Positions 36,814 to 46,611 are shown, counted from the stretch's first letter. The stretch is DNA of 64,000 nucleotides from Roseiarcus sp963776665 (GCA_963776665.1 CAVZNQ010000013.1:186001-250000); one strand, 5' to 3'. Notes: a model not told the origin generated them from the sequence alone. Numbers and translations are program-made.

Positions 36814-38016
36814 ATGTCGCCAGGACTCCGACCCAAGCGTCTGAGCAGCCCCAAGGATCTCGTCGAGGCGGGGCTCGCCGCGCCTGAGCGGCTCGATGAG
36901 CTTGAGGCCGTCGCCGCACGCTACGCCGTCGCCATCACGCCGGCGCTGGCCGCGCTCGTCCAGCCCGGCGACCCCGCCGATCCGATCGCGCGCCAGTTCG
37001 TGCCCGACGCCCGCGAGCTCATCCGCGACCCGGGCGAGAGCGACGATCCGATCGGCGACGACGCGATGAGCCCAATTCATGGATTGGTGCATCGCTATCC
37101 CGATCGGGTGCTGATCAAGCTGGTTGCGGCTTGCGCCGTCTACTGCCGCTTCTGCTTTCGCCGCGAACGGGTCGGTCCCGGTTCGGGCGCGTTGAGCGCT
37201 GGGGACTTCGCCGCGGCGCTCGACTACATCAGCGCGCGTCCGGCGATCTGGGAGGTGATCCTGACCGGCGGCGATCCCCTGATCCTGTCGCCGCGCCGGA
37301 TTGCTGAAACGACCCGGGCGCTGGCGCAAATCCCGCACGTGAAGACGCTGCGGTGGCACACCCGGTTGCCGGTCGCGGCGCCCGATCAAGTGACGAACGC
37401 TATGGCGCGCGCGCTGATCGCCGACGGCAGGACCACGGTGGTCGCCGTGCACGCCAATCACCCGCGCGAACTCACCGAAGCCGCGCGCGCCGCCTGCCGC
37501 CGCCTCTCGGCCGCGGGGGCCATGCTGGTCAGCCAGAGCGTGCTGCTCAAGGGCGTCAACGACGATCCTGAGACGCTCATCGAGCTCATGCGGGCGTTCG
37601 TCGAGGCGCGGGTCAAGCCCTATTATCTGCATCATGGCGATCTCGCGCCCGGCACGGCGCACTGGCGCGTCCCGATCGCGAGGGGGCAGGAATTGATGCG
37701 GGCGATGCGCGGCCGGCTTTCCGGTCTGGCGACGCCGACCTACGTGCTCGATATTCCCGGCGGGCGGGGCAAGGTTCCGATCGGCCCGCAATGGCTCGAA
37801 ACCATTGGAGACGGAGCCCACGTGGTGACCGACCCGCGGGGAGCATCCCACCGCTATGTCGATCGGCTGGTCGCGGACAGTTCGTCTGAGCGCGGAAGCT
37901 CGACTGCCTTCAATTCCGCTCGAAGCGCCTCCGCGACCCCCTCATCGGATCAGGGGCCGTGGAACGACATTTCGACTGAGCCTGCGCGCTCCGGAGCGCG
38001 GGCGACGACGTCCTGA
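36814..38016 (+). CDS. kamA: Lysine 2,3-aminomutase (KamA/EpmB family radical SAM enzyme)
   Basis: Radical SAM, PLP-dependent aminomutase. The iron-sulfur ligands are in CAVYCRFCFRRE, cysteines at residues 107, 111 and 114. ILTGGDPLILSPRRI and VLDIPGGRGKVPIGP are family signatures; the PLP lysine lies in the latter. ATG 36814 (MSPGLRPKRLSSP). It could make beta-lysine or act on elongation factor P like EpmB; no efp or epmA gene is nearby. The last 45 or so residues after YVDRLVA are Ser/Ala-rich, lack family similarity and overlap a convergent small gene. Confidence 0.9.
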   Translation: MSPGLRPKRLSSPKDLVEAGLAAPERLDELEAVAARYAVAITPALAALVQPGDPADPIARQFVPDARELIRDPGESDDPIGDDAMSPIHGLVHRYPDRVLIKLVAACAVYCRFCFRRERVGPGSGALSAGDFAAALDYISARPAIWEVILTGGDPLILSPRRIAETTRALAQIPHVKTLRWHTRLPVAAPDQVTNAMARALIADGRTTVVAVHANHPRELTEAARAACRRLSAAGAMLVSQSVLLKGVNDDPETLIELMRAFVEARVKPYYLHHGDLAPGTAHWRVPIARGQELMRAMRGRLSGLATPTYVLDIPGGRGKVPIGPQWLETIGDGAHVVTDPRGASHRYVDRLVADSSSERGSSTAFNSARSASATPSSDQGPWNDISTEPARSGARATTS

Positions 38017-38156
38017 CGAAGAACCGCCGCCCCAAGCACATAGAGGATCAGGGCGACGACCAGCGCGACACAGATGCTGATGGTTGCAGACATCTCGCTA
38101 TCGACGACCGCCACGTCGTCGGCGCGGGAATGCGATCGCTTTTCAACAATGCTCAT
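37950..38156 (-). CDS. Small single-pass membrane protein
   Basis: 68 residues beginning MSIVEKRSHSRADD at 38156 with AGGAGG 8 bases upstream, a very good ribosome binding site. One transmembrane helix TISICVALVVALILYVLGAAV, cytoplasmic N-terminus and a short outer tail. It overlaps the 3' end of kamA on the other strand by 67 bases. A consensus CRP/FNR-type palindrome lies about 105 bases before its start and may control it. Confidence 0.6.
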   Translation of the reverse strand: MSIVEKRSHSRADDVAVVDSEMSATISICVALVVALILYVLGAAVLRQDVVARAPERAGSVEMSFHGP

Positions 38157-38261
38157 TAAAATATCCTCCTGATGGCGCCGATCTGCGACGCGCCAGTATT
38201 TCAATGAAAAACTCTCTCGCCTGAGTGCGAATGCATCCGAGCATTGCAAGCGACAGGACGC

Positions 38262-38277
38262 TGTGACCCTGGTCACA
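38262..38277 (-). promoter_or_regulatory. CRP/FNR-family binding site
   Basis: TGTGA-CCCTGG-TCACA matches the CRP half-site consensus TGTGA-N6-TCACA exactly; the dyad extends to CTGTGACC/GGTCACAG (38261-38278). It lies in the 189-base gap upstream of the minus-strand small membrane protein gene. Confidence 0.65.
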
Positions 38278-38345
38278 GTCTCGACTGGGCGAAGCCGGCC
38301 GGCGCGCTGACGAAGGGCGACGCCTGGCGGATCTCGACACGCCGA

Positions 38346-39278
38346 TCAGAATGCGACGCGATCGCCGCCCTTCAGCTCGAGAATTTCTCGAGCCTCTTCG
38401 GGGCTGGCGACCGAAAGGCCTAAGCCCTCGATGATCTGCCGGGCGGCCCGCACCTGCTCGGCGTTGCTGGTCGCAAGCCGCCCGGGTCCCGCCCAGAGCG
38501 AATCCTCAAGCCCGACGCGCACGTTGCCGCCCATGGCGGCCGCCTGGGCGGCGATCGCGAGCTGATTTCGGCCGGCGCCGAGCACCGACCATTTGTAATG
38601 CTTGCCGAACAGGCGGTCGGCGGTCCGCTTCATGTGGAGCACATCTTCAGGATGCGGGCCGATGCCGCCGAGGATGCCGAACACGGTCTGCACGAAGAGC
38701 GGCGGCCTCACGAGCCCGCGCTCGAGGAAATGAGCGAGATTGTAGAGGTGAGCTGTATCGTAGCATTCGAACTCGAACCGCGTGCCGGCGTCGCCGAGGG
38801 TGCGCAGCACGAACTCGATGTCCTTGAAGGTGTTGCGGAACACGAGGTCGCGCGATTTTTCAAGCGCCTCCGGCTCCCAATCGTGTTTGAACGCCTTGAA
38901 GCGATTCAGCATCGGAAAGAGGCCGAAATTCATCGAGCCCATGTTGAGCGAGGCGATCTCCGGCTTGAACTTTTCGGCGGGCTTGACCCGCTCCTCGACC
39001 GTCATGAACGGCGCGCCGCCCGTCGTCAGGTTCACCACCGCCCCGGTCGACTGCTTGATGCGCGGAAGGAAGCGCGCGAAAGCCTCCGGGCTCTGATCGG
39101 GCCGTCCAGTCTTCTCGTCTCTCGCGTGGAGATGGATGATCGCGGCGCCAGCCTCGGCCGACTCGATTGCCGCCGTGGCGATCTCATCGGCGGTCACGGG
39201 GAGATAGGGCGACATTGAGGGCGTATGAATCGCCCCAGTGACCGCGCAGGTGATGATGACCTTGCCGCCCGACGTCAT
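38346..39278 (-). CDS. BKACE (DUF849) beta-keto acid cleavage enzyme
   Basis: 310-residue zinc-dependent enzyme that condenses a beta-keto acid with acetyl-CoA and cleaves it. Signatures are VIITCAVTGAIHTPSMSPYLP, the metal ligands in AAIIHLHARD, NMGSMNFG, and VGLEDSLWAGPGRLATSN. Family members act on 3-keto-5-aminohexanoate, dehydrocarnitine and others. It follows a 3-hydroxyacid dehydrogenase gene by 24 bases on the same strand; that pairing fits carnitine breakdown (dehydrocarnitine cleavage) best. Confidence 0.92.
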   Translation of the reverse strand: MTSGGKVIITCAVTGAIHTPSMSPYLPVTADEIATAAIESAEAGAAIIHLHARDEKTGRPDQSPEAFARFLPRIKQSTGAVVNLTTGGAPFMTVEERVKPAEKFKPEIASLNMGSMNFGLFPMLNRFKAFKHDWEPEALEKSRDLVFRNTFKDIEFVLRTLGDAGTRFEFECYDTAHLYNLAHFLERGLVRPPLFVQTVFGILGGIGPHPEDVLHMKRTADRLFGKHYKWSVLGAGRNQLAIAAQAAAMGGNVRVGLEDSLWAGPGRLATSNAEQVRAARQIIEGLGLSVASPEEAREILELKGGDRVAF

Positions 39279-39302
39279 TTCTCGCTCCTTCTTTGCCTCG
39301 GT

Positions 39303-40250
39303 TCAGCGTCCGATATCTCTGTCGGCGCGGCGCTTGTGCGCCGCGAGCGCCATCAGGCGCCGATCGCGCCAGGCCTGACGTTCCACCAGTCGATCGGACG
39401 GCAAGAGCCTGCGCCGGTCAGCCTCGACTTCGTCCATTACCGGCCCGCTCCAGTCGACCCGTCGCTGAGTCGAAGGAAAGATGCCCGAGTAGATGCTCTG
39501 ATAACGCCTCGCGTAGTCGCGAACTCCGCCCGGGGCATTGAGGTCAATGGTCTCGAACGGGCCCATGAACGACCAGCGAAGCGCAAGTCCATCCCGGATG
39601 CCGGCGTCGACGTCCTCAATGCTTGCGTAGCCGTCGGCGACAAGTCGGAAGGCTTCCTCGAGCAAAGCGCCCTGGAGGCGGTTCATGACAAAGCCGTCTA
39701 TCTCCCGCCTCATCACGATCGGCGCGTGCCCCGCCGCGCGCAGGAGCGCCGAGGCGCTCTCGACGACGCCGGGGTCCGTCCAGGGGGCGGGCACGACCTC
39801 GGCGGCAGGAATGAGATAGGGCGGGTTGATGGGATGGACGACCAGGCAGCGCGCGCGGCCCGGCAATGTCTGCGTAAAGGCCGATGGCAGAATTGCTGAG
39901 GTCGAGCTTGCGAGAACGGTGTCGGGCGCGGCGGCGGCGTCGAGCCGCGCGAAGACCTCGCGTTTGATCTCGACGTCTTCGGGCGTGTTTTCCTGGACAT
40001 GCGACGCGCCCTCGACGGCGGCTTCGAGCGTCGCCGCCGGCCGCATGCGCCCGATGATCGTTTTCGCCGTGGCGCCATTCAAAAGGTCGTTGGCTTCGAG
40101 GTCGGGCAAGAGCCTTGCGACGTAGGCGAGCGCTCCCTCCGGCGCCGCCGGATCCTGGTCCCAGAGCGCGACCTCACACCCGCCGCGGGCGAAACTGATC
40201 GCCCAAGCGCGCCCGACGAAGCCAGTTCCGATGACGGCGACTTTTCTCAC
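39303..40250 (-). CDS. 3-hydroxyacyl-CoA dehydrogenase-type dehydrogenase (possible L-carnitine dehydrogenase)
   Basis: 315-residue NAD-dependent dehydrogenase. GTG start at 40250 behind GGAGGGGAG. Rossmann motif VAVIGTGFVGRAWAISFARGG, catalytic region VVHPINPPYLIPAAEVVP, and second domain start RREIDGFVMNRLQGALLEEA. The size and HPINPPYLIP segment match the carnitine dehydrogenase/lambda-crystallin branch. With the BKACE gene next to it, the product (3-dehydrocarnitine) could be cleaved directly. Substrate not proven. Confidence 0.87.
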   Translation of the reverse strand: MRKVAVIGTGFVGRAWAISFARGGCEVALWDQDPAAPEGALAYVARLLPDLEANDLLNGATAKTIIGRMRPAATLEAAVEGASHVQENTPEDVEIKREVFARLDAAAAPDTVLASSTSAILPSAFTQTLPGRARCLVVHPINPPYLIPAAEVVPAPWTDPGVVESASALLRAAGHAPIVMRREIDGFVMNRLQGALLEEAFRLVADGYASIEDVDAGIRDGLALRWSFMGPFETIDLNAPGGVRDYARRYQSIYSGIFPSTQRRVDWSGPVMDEVEADRRRLLPSDRLVERQAWRDRRLMALAAHKRRADRDIGR

Positions 40251-40701
40251 AACTCCCCTCCGTTTCCGACGCAGCCCCGACGAGCTTGCAACAGCGGTTC
40301 GAAATTGCGCTCCGCGGCGGCAAACCATCTAGACCGCCGGCCCCCCTGGAGGAAGCGCGCCGACGCAGACTCTAAGCTGTCCATGCCCTTTCTGTCCCAA
40401 ACGGAAAGCCGCCGCGGCTCAACCAATGGCCCTTCTTGCGGCGAGGATTGTGGTGTACACTTGATCTCTTCGTCTGGGCGACTGTGGGCGAGTATCAGTT
40501 GAGCGAGCCGTCTCCAGATCAGCGACCGGGTTACGGCGAACCGAATCCTTTCACGGAATTGCGGCGCGTGATCGACTCCGCCGCCGCTCCTTCAGGCGGC
40601 GTGCGGCGACCGGCTCAAGAGACTGCATCCTCATTCCCGACCGCTCCCGCCGGCGACCTCGTGGCGCGCGCGCTCGCGATCCTCACCGGCGAGGTCGAGG
40701 C
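40251..40701 (+). other. Intergenic region before the cyclase gene
   Basis: 451 bases between two divergent genes. It contains a plausible small frame (40499-40750) and the 8-bp palindrome GTGTACAC at 40453-40460. No clear promoter is recognised. Confidence 0.4.
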
Positions 40702-40750
40702 GTGGAGAGTTCGCCGCAACGCGAAGGACCCGCCGCGGAGCCGGCCTTGA
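40499..40750 (+). CDS. Possible small protein overlapping the cyclase start
   Basis: An open frame from TTG 40499 (or GTG 40484) to the stop at 40750 encodes about 83 residues: a Pro-rich start SEPSPDQRPGYGEPNPFTEL and a helical end DLVARALAILTGEVEAWRVRR. It overlaps the cyclase start by 49 bases. The helix looks protein-like, but no family or strong ribosome binding site is seen. Confidence 0.35.
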   Translation: MSEPSPDQRPGYGEPNPFTELRRVIDSAAAPSGGVRRPAQETASSFPTAPAGDLVARALAILTGEVEAWRVRRNAKDPPRSRP

Positions 40751-43700
40751 ACTGCCCCGCATGCGGATTCGCCAACGCGCCGTCCGCGAATTTTTGCGGA
40801 GGATGCGGCAATCGGCTCGAGGCGGCCGCGGACGGCGCGCCTGAAGCGGAGCGCCGGCAGATATGCGTGCTGTTCTGCGACCTGGTCGGTTCGACTCCGC
40901 TTTCCCAGATCCTCGACCCTGAAGACCTTCGAGGCGTCTTGGGCGCCTACCGCCACGCCTGCGAGGCGGTCGTGCTTCGGCATGGCGGGTTTGTCGCGCA
41001 GTATTACGGCGACGGGGTCGAGGTTTATTTCGGCTACCCGAACGCGCGAGAGGACGACGCCTCACGTGTGGTGCGTTGTGCAGTGGATATGCTGGAGGCG
41101 ATCCGACAGCTCGCCCAGGCGACCAAGATCGACCTTCGGGTCCGCATCGCGATAGACAGCGGACGCGTCGTGGTTGGGAGCCTGGGAAGCAGCGGCCACA
41201 CGGCCGTCGGCGACACGCCTAACATCGCCGCCCGCGCCCAGGCGGAGGCCGCGCCGGGCGAGGTGGTCATCACTGACTCCCTGCGGCGGCGTCTGCCGGA
41301 GGCGATCGCAGTGGAGTCGATCGGTTCGCGGACGCTCAGGGGCGTCGAGCGCCCGGTGGAGTTGTTCAAGATTGTCGGATCGGGCGGCCAGACGACGCCC
41401 GTCGCCACGACCCGGACTCCATTCGTCGGGCGCGCCAGCCAGCGCGACCAGGTCCGTGAAATCTGGAGGCGGGCGATGTCGGGCTCGCCTCAATTCGTCC
41501 TGCTGCGCGGCGAACCGGGGATCGGCAAGTCGCGGCTCGTCGACGTCGTCCGGCACGAGATCGCCAGCGACCGCGCCGACGTCCTCGTTGCGCGCTGTAC
41601 TTCCGTCACTACCGATACCGCGTTCCACCCCATTGCCGAGCTGATCGGCTCGCGGCTCGGGTTTGAGGGGGCGACGGCGGACGAGCGCGTGACGCGCCTC
41701 GCAAGCCGCGTGGCTGAGCTCGGGATTACGCCCGCGGATGCGGTGCCGTTGCTGGCGTCCATTCTCTCGATTCGGGTCGATCCTGCCCAATGGCCGATGC
41801 CCCCCTTCTCTCCCCAGCGCGCCCGTCAGCGCACGATGGATATCCTCATCGCGTGGACGCTCGCGCTGTCGCAGCGCGGAGCGGTGCTATGGGTGCTCGA
41901 AGACCTCCATTGGGCGGACCCTTCCACCATCGAGCTGCTGCGCCAGCTGATTGCGTCGCCGCGGAGCGCCGGCCTGATGACGGTGCTCACGGCGCGGCCG
42001 GAGTTCGCGCCGACCTGGGCGCGAGCCACGAATGTGACCGAGGTCGAGCTGGGGGCCCTCGATCCGGCGGAATCCGAGATATTCATTCGCAAGGTCGCGC
42101 ACGACAAACCGCTGCCGCCGGAAGTGGTGTGGAAGATTCGGGAGCGCGCGGCCGGCAACCCGCTGTTCCTCGAGGAGATCACGCGCTCGATCCTGGAATC
42201 GGGCGCCCTCGCCGAGCACGAACGCGCCTGGGAGCTCGTCGGCGCGCTGTCTTCCGAAGTGGTGCCTGTGTCGATGGACGCGTCGCTGATGGCGCGCATC
42301 GACCGGCTCGGCAAGGCGCGATCGCTCTTCCAGATCGCCGCGACGCTGGGACGTGAGTTCACTTACGACCTGTTGGCGGCGGTCGCGGAAACCCCCGATG
42401 ACGCCGTGCGCGAGTCGCTCGATGTCATCCTTAAATCAGGCCTCGTCTATCAGGACGATGAAAAGTCGCGCCTCTACACCTTCAAGCACGCTCTGATTCG
42501 CGACGCCGCCTACAACTCGCTTCTTCGCGCGACGCGGCAGCGCTACCATGCCCGTATTGCGAAGGTGCTGATCGCCCGGTTCCCGCAACTCGTGCAAAAC
42601 CGGCCGGAGCTGCTTGCCCATCACCTTTCGGGCGCTGGGTCCCATGCGGACGCGGCGGCCTACTGGCGGGCCGCGGGGAAGAGCGCGATGGAACGGAGCG
42701 CCGTGAACGAGGCTGTTTCCCACTTCCGCCGGGCGATGGCTGACCTCGACCGGCTTCCGACGGATGCGGCGCGGATAGATCAGGAGCTGTCGACCCTGAC
42801 CGCGCTCGCCCCGACGCTGATGGCGGTCTACGGCTGGGCCGACACCCGAGGTCGGAGAGACCTGCAAGCGCGCCATCGATCTTGCGCGCCAGCTCGGAGC
42901 GCCCGACAGAATGTGGCGGCCGTTCGGGGGCTGTGGACCAACCAGCTCGTCGGCGGTCGGCTGCTAGAACGCGATGGAGACCGCAATGCAGCTCATGGCG
43001 ATCGGGGTGGCCTCAGGGGACTCCCATGCTGATTAGCTCGGTCGCAACGCGACGATGCCTAACCCACTACTATCGCGGGGAATACGACGAGGCGATCGCC
43101 GAGGCGGAGGTCGGCCTGTCCAGCTGCCCGTACGAAGTGGATGTCGCGATAGCACGCGCCTTCCAAGACCTCCGCGACGGTCAATATGCGGATCGACCAA
43201 AGGCGGCGCTTTCTGGATGCAAGGTCGACAGGAGGAAGGCGTCGCGGTCGTGGGAGACATGGTCACCTACGCGCGGTCGCTGAAGCATCCTCCGAGCCTC
43301 GCCACTGCGCTGGCGTCCGCGATGGGTTTCAGCCGATTGGGATCGGGACTGGTCGCGCACTTTCGCAATTGCCGATGAGGTCTACGATCTGTCGCGGGCG
43401 GAAGGCTTCGCCATGTGGATGGCCGCTGCAGGCATGTACCGGGGACGAGCCCGCATAGGGCTCGGACAGGTCGAGACCGGGGTGGCGGAGGTGCTGGAAT
43501 GGGGTGCCCTGTTCCGCCAGACGGGGTTCGGCGTCGCACGAGGGCTCGACGACCAGCATGATCAGCGAGGCTCTGCATCTGGCGGGCCGGTCAGAGGAAG
43601 CGATCGAGGCAAGCGGCGAGGGGCAGCGACGCGCCGAGAAGGGTCTCGTGCGGCATTTGATGCCCGAGATCCATCGCGTGAGAGGGAACATTCTGCGCGA

Positions 43701-43950
43701 TCTCGGGCGACTCGACGAGTCGGACGAGGCGTATTGCCGGGCGGCGGCCTCCGCCCGCGGGCAGGGCGCTCTCTCGCTTGAGCTGCGCGCGTTGACGTCC
43801 GCTGCTCGACCTGCGCCTCTCCTGCGGGCAACCCGGCAATCTTGCCGGCCAAGCTGCGGCGGGCGATGTCTGCGATGGCCTGCGGGCCGGATCGACCGGA
43901 TGTCGTAACCGCGCACGATCTGCTCTCCCGGGTTCGCCACCTGAACCCTA
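40702..43950 (+). pseudogene. Class III adenylate/guanylate cyclase with AAA ATPase and TPR region; C-terminal part broken by frameshifts
   Basis: GTG start with GAGG upstream. A zinc ribbon CPACGFANAPSANFCGGCGN (residues 18-37) is followed by a class III cyclase domain with the metal Asp in VLFCDLVGSTPLSQ and QYYGDGVEVYFGYP, then an ATPase module (Walker A LRGEPGIGKSRLVD, Walker B WVLEDLHWADPST) and helical repeats. The first frame is intact to about 42,848. Beyond that, TPR-like sequence continues only by switching frames many times (EVGETCKRAIDLARQLGAPD; SSVATRRCLTHYYRGEYDEA; EEGVAVVGDMVTYARSL; LSRAEGFAMWMAAAGM; EEAIEASGEGQRRAEKGLV). The 3' limit is approximate. The predicted role is cAMP/cGMP synthesis coupled to an ATPase sensor. 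Confidence 0.85.
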
Positions 43951-44053
43951 TCTGTCAAAGGCGCAAGCCGATGGTCTGGAACGAGCCCGCGAGCAAACCT
44001 TCCTGCTGGAACCTTCGCGGCTAGCGCTCGCGAACCAAGCGGCGCCGGCGGCC

Positions 44054-45201
44054 ATGCAATACGCGAGCGACGGCGCGAGGCTGTGGTGGGGCGACGCGGA
44101 CACACCCACGCCTCCGGCAGTCGTTTGTCCGGGGAAGCCGGTATCGGTCGATTGTCGCTGTGTCTCCCGTACGTCCGGGCTACTCCGTCGCCGTCGAGCA
44201 CCGCGTCAACGGGGGGCCGGTCCGCCAGGCCGTCGCCGTGCCTGAGTTCCGCGCCGACTGCTCAAACGCGCAGATCTTTCGCGCGGTCCTGCCCGGGCAG
44301 CCTTCAGGGACGGTCGAGTTCCTGCCCGTCCTGCGCTTCGCCGGCCAGTCGATCTCTCCCCGCCTCGGCCAATCGGCCGAGTGCTCGCGGTACATCGTCG
44401 CCCGCGCCGCGGACCCCGTCGTGACGGCCGATTCATCGCCTCCGCTCGGCGTTCGACAAGATGCATCCAGCGACGAGGCGCAACGGGCCGGCCTCCCCCT
44501 GCAGTTGCGCGTGCTCAGCGACGGGACGGCGTGTTCATTGCCGATTCGCTATTTTGACGCTTACGCTCTGCGGGCGATCTTCTTGGTGGACTTCAATCGA
44601 GCGGCGGAGACGCTCAAAGGGACCGGCCTGAAAGCGGTTGTTCAGGAGAATGGGAAAGGCGATTGCGTCGGTCGGCTACTTCGCAGTACCGTCAAGACGG
44701 ATATCGGACCGCTATAGCGAGTTTTCGCTCACTCTGACGTCCGCAGCGCCGGGCGACGTTGCGCCGGCGGACTACGTCTTTGAACCTCGCCGTCACAAGC
44801 GCGACGGCGAACTCGCGCAGGGCGAGAGGTCTGGGGCTACAACAAATTCGTCGCGACGATGGAAAGCGTCCATGACGCCGAAAAGGTCTCCGTGACAGCG
44901 CGTGATCCCGGAAACGCAATGATCGGCGCCCTCGAAGGCGCGCGCGGCGCGTCGGTTCCCATGCCGCCGGATGATGAGTTCCTCTTGAGCCTGCTCGGCG
45001 GGAAAGTGATCAAGACGCTCCTGCGCGTGATGGCGCCAGTCCAGCTCTGCGCGGGTGATGGTTTCGTGGTCAGGATTGGACCCTCTCGGCATCCGATGGC
45101 GGACAACCTCAGGAAGCTGGGCCTTGATGGCGCGCGCGCCTGCGCTGGTGCAGTACGCCGATCCTTATCAGGCCATGTTGTTCCCCGGCCGGGCGATCTA
45201 A
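44054..45201 (+). pseudogene. Acetoacetate-decarboxylase-like protein, several frameshifts
   Basis: Pieces in three frames form one protein. The middle reads YFDAYALRAIFLVDFNRAAE, GTGLKAVVQENGK, then in the next frame VGYFAVPSRRISDRYSEFSL, then VWGYNKFVATMESVHDAEKV and GGKVIKTLLRVMAP, ending MLFPGRAI at 45201. The WGYNKF segment and the preceding N-L-A-V-T-S strand match the acetoacetate decarboxylase family (WGYPKF). The first 140 residues (from MQYASDGARLWWGDADTP) are not recognised and may be a separate N-terminal domain or gene. Whether decarboxylase activity exists is unknown; the active-site lysine cannot be placed with confidence. Confidence 0.6.
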
Positions 45202-45609
45202 ATGGGGCGCGCGGCATGGGAACCGACGACCGCCATCCGCCGCCTGCCGCTATGCTGCCAATCGCGACGCGTTCGGGCCCAAGCTTCGGGGGCAAAGCTA
45301 TTGGTTGAATTCCTGTTTCCGCTAGGTTACTTTGCCAGGAGTTTATTGCATTTCTCGGGGAGCCGACCCGCGGCCTCGGCGCGCAGGGGAGAGACGCCGC
45401 GATGGCGAGCAACGTCGCAACTCGGATCGTATCGGCAGCCTTGTATGGCGATGACGCCGCGCATGTCCGTCGGCGGGCGCGCGCCTCAGATTCCACCGGA
45501 AGCTCCTGCAAGGTCTCCGCAACGCATGTGAGGGGCAATTAACTCCTGCCTTCGCGGTGAGCGCGATCGCAGTGAACTTTGGGGTCGAAACAACCCACGG
45601 GGGGTCCTG
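45202..45609 (+). other. Gap before the encapsulin gene
   Basis: 408 bases without a clear gene. A short frame from 45402 (MASNVATRIVSAALYGDD) is 46 codons long and ends at 45542; it has no recognised relative. The region should hold the encapsulin promoter, but none is recognisable. Confidence 0.4.
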
Positions 45610-46611
45610 ATGCCATACGACTCGCAGGTTCCATGGACCGACGAGCAATGGGCTCGCGTCAAAGCCACCGTTCAAGAGGAGGCGGCCCGCGCCCGGATTG
45701 CCGGGACCTTCCTGCCCCTGGTCGGACCGCTGCCGGCGGACACAGACTTCGTGCGGCGTGAAACGGTCATTAATAACTATGCCCCGCTTCCCGTCCCTCC
45801 GGATCGACGACAAAACCACGGTCCAATTGGCCACTCTCCAAGTGGAGGTGCAATTGCGGGGTCGGCAAATCGCCGACCCGGATTTGACGAGCGTCCTGGA
45901 GCTGTTTCGTCGCGCAGCCAACGGGCTTGCCCGCCTCGAGGACGCCGTCATCTTCAATGGATTGGAGGAGGTCCTTGTCACGGACCCGAAAAACCCGCGC
46001 GGCCCCAAGGTTTTTGACCACGTGAAGGTCCCGGAAGGTAGCCCGGGTTCTGAGCTAATCTGGCAGATCAGGGGCGGAGAGGAAACTCCCGGTCTCCGGG
46101 ACGTTGACCGCCACCTACACTGTTCCGATCGAACTCGGTACCGGCCACGACGGCCAAAATTTGGTAAGCGCGGTATCGCAATCCATTGGCCAACTCGAGG
46201 CACGAGGCTATTTCGGTCCTTTCGCGCTGGTGCTGGACCAGCAGCTGTTCCTGGTGGCGCAAACGCCAGACGGGCCCTCGTTTGTATTGCCCCAGGACCG
46301 CATCACCCCCTTCCTGGGCGGGGGGCCGCTGCTGCGTTGCTCCGCGCTTGAGGAGGGGTTGGGCAGTAATGGTGGCGCTCGGCGGGGCGCCGGTCGAGCT
46401 CGTCGTCGCCAAGGACATGTCGGTGCAATTTTTGCAGATCACGACTGGGCCGGAATTTGTCTTCCGAGTGTACGAGAGGATCGTTCTACGCATAAAGGAT
46501 CAGGGCGCGATAAGCGCCATCGATATGGGACGCTCCTGCATAAGAGCGTCGATGGGCTTGCCGCTGCGTTTTGCGAGCCCTGTGGGAGCGCAGACCGTTC
46601 GGAATCGGTAA
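45610..46611 (+). pseudogene. Family 1 encapsulin shell protein, three frameshifts
   Basis: HK97-fold nanocompartment shell protein read across four frame segments. Start: WTDEQWARVKATVQEEAARA and IAGTFLPLVGPLP (family W..I.....AGR.F..V.GP). After about 45,785: VQLATLQVEVQLRGRQIADP and LFRRAANGLARLEDAVIFNG, the hallmark spine. After about 46,090: LTATYTVPIELG and EARGYFGPFALVLDQQLF (family GPYTLV). After about 46,355: GGAPVELVVAKDMSVQFL (family GGDFKLILGQDLSIGY) and FVFRVYERIVLRI. Corrected length is about 330 residues, longer than the usual 265-285, partly through a segment of about 50 residues after the IFNG motif. The 3' end may be nearer 46,520. Confidence 0.82.

Noticed and set aside
36814..39278. 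Lysine fermentation module (KamA plus 3-keto-5-aminohexanoate cleavage enzyme)
   Set aside because: The two genes are on opposite strands, the BKACE gene is paired with a dehydrogenase instead, and other pathway genes are absent.
46529..46550. Terminator after the encapsulin gene
   Set aside because: GACGCTC/GAGCGTC forms a 7-bp stem, but there is no T-run and it may lie inside the coding sequence.
45610..46611. Family 2B encapsulin with cyclic-nucleotide domain
   Set aside because: The motifs match family 1 shells and no cNMP-binding domain is seen in any frame.
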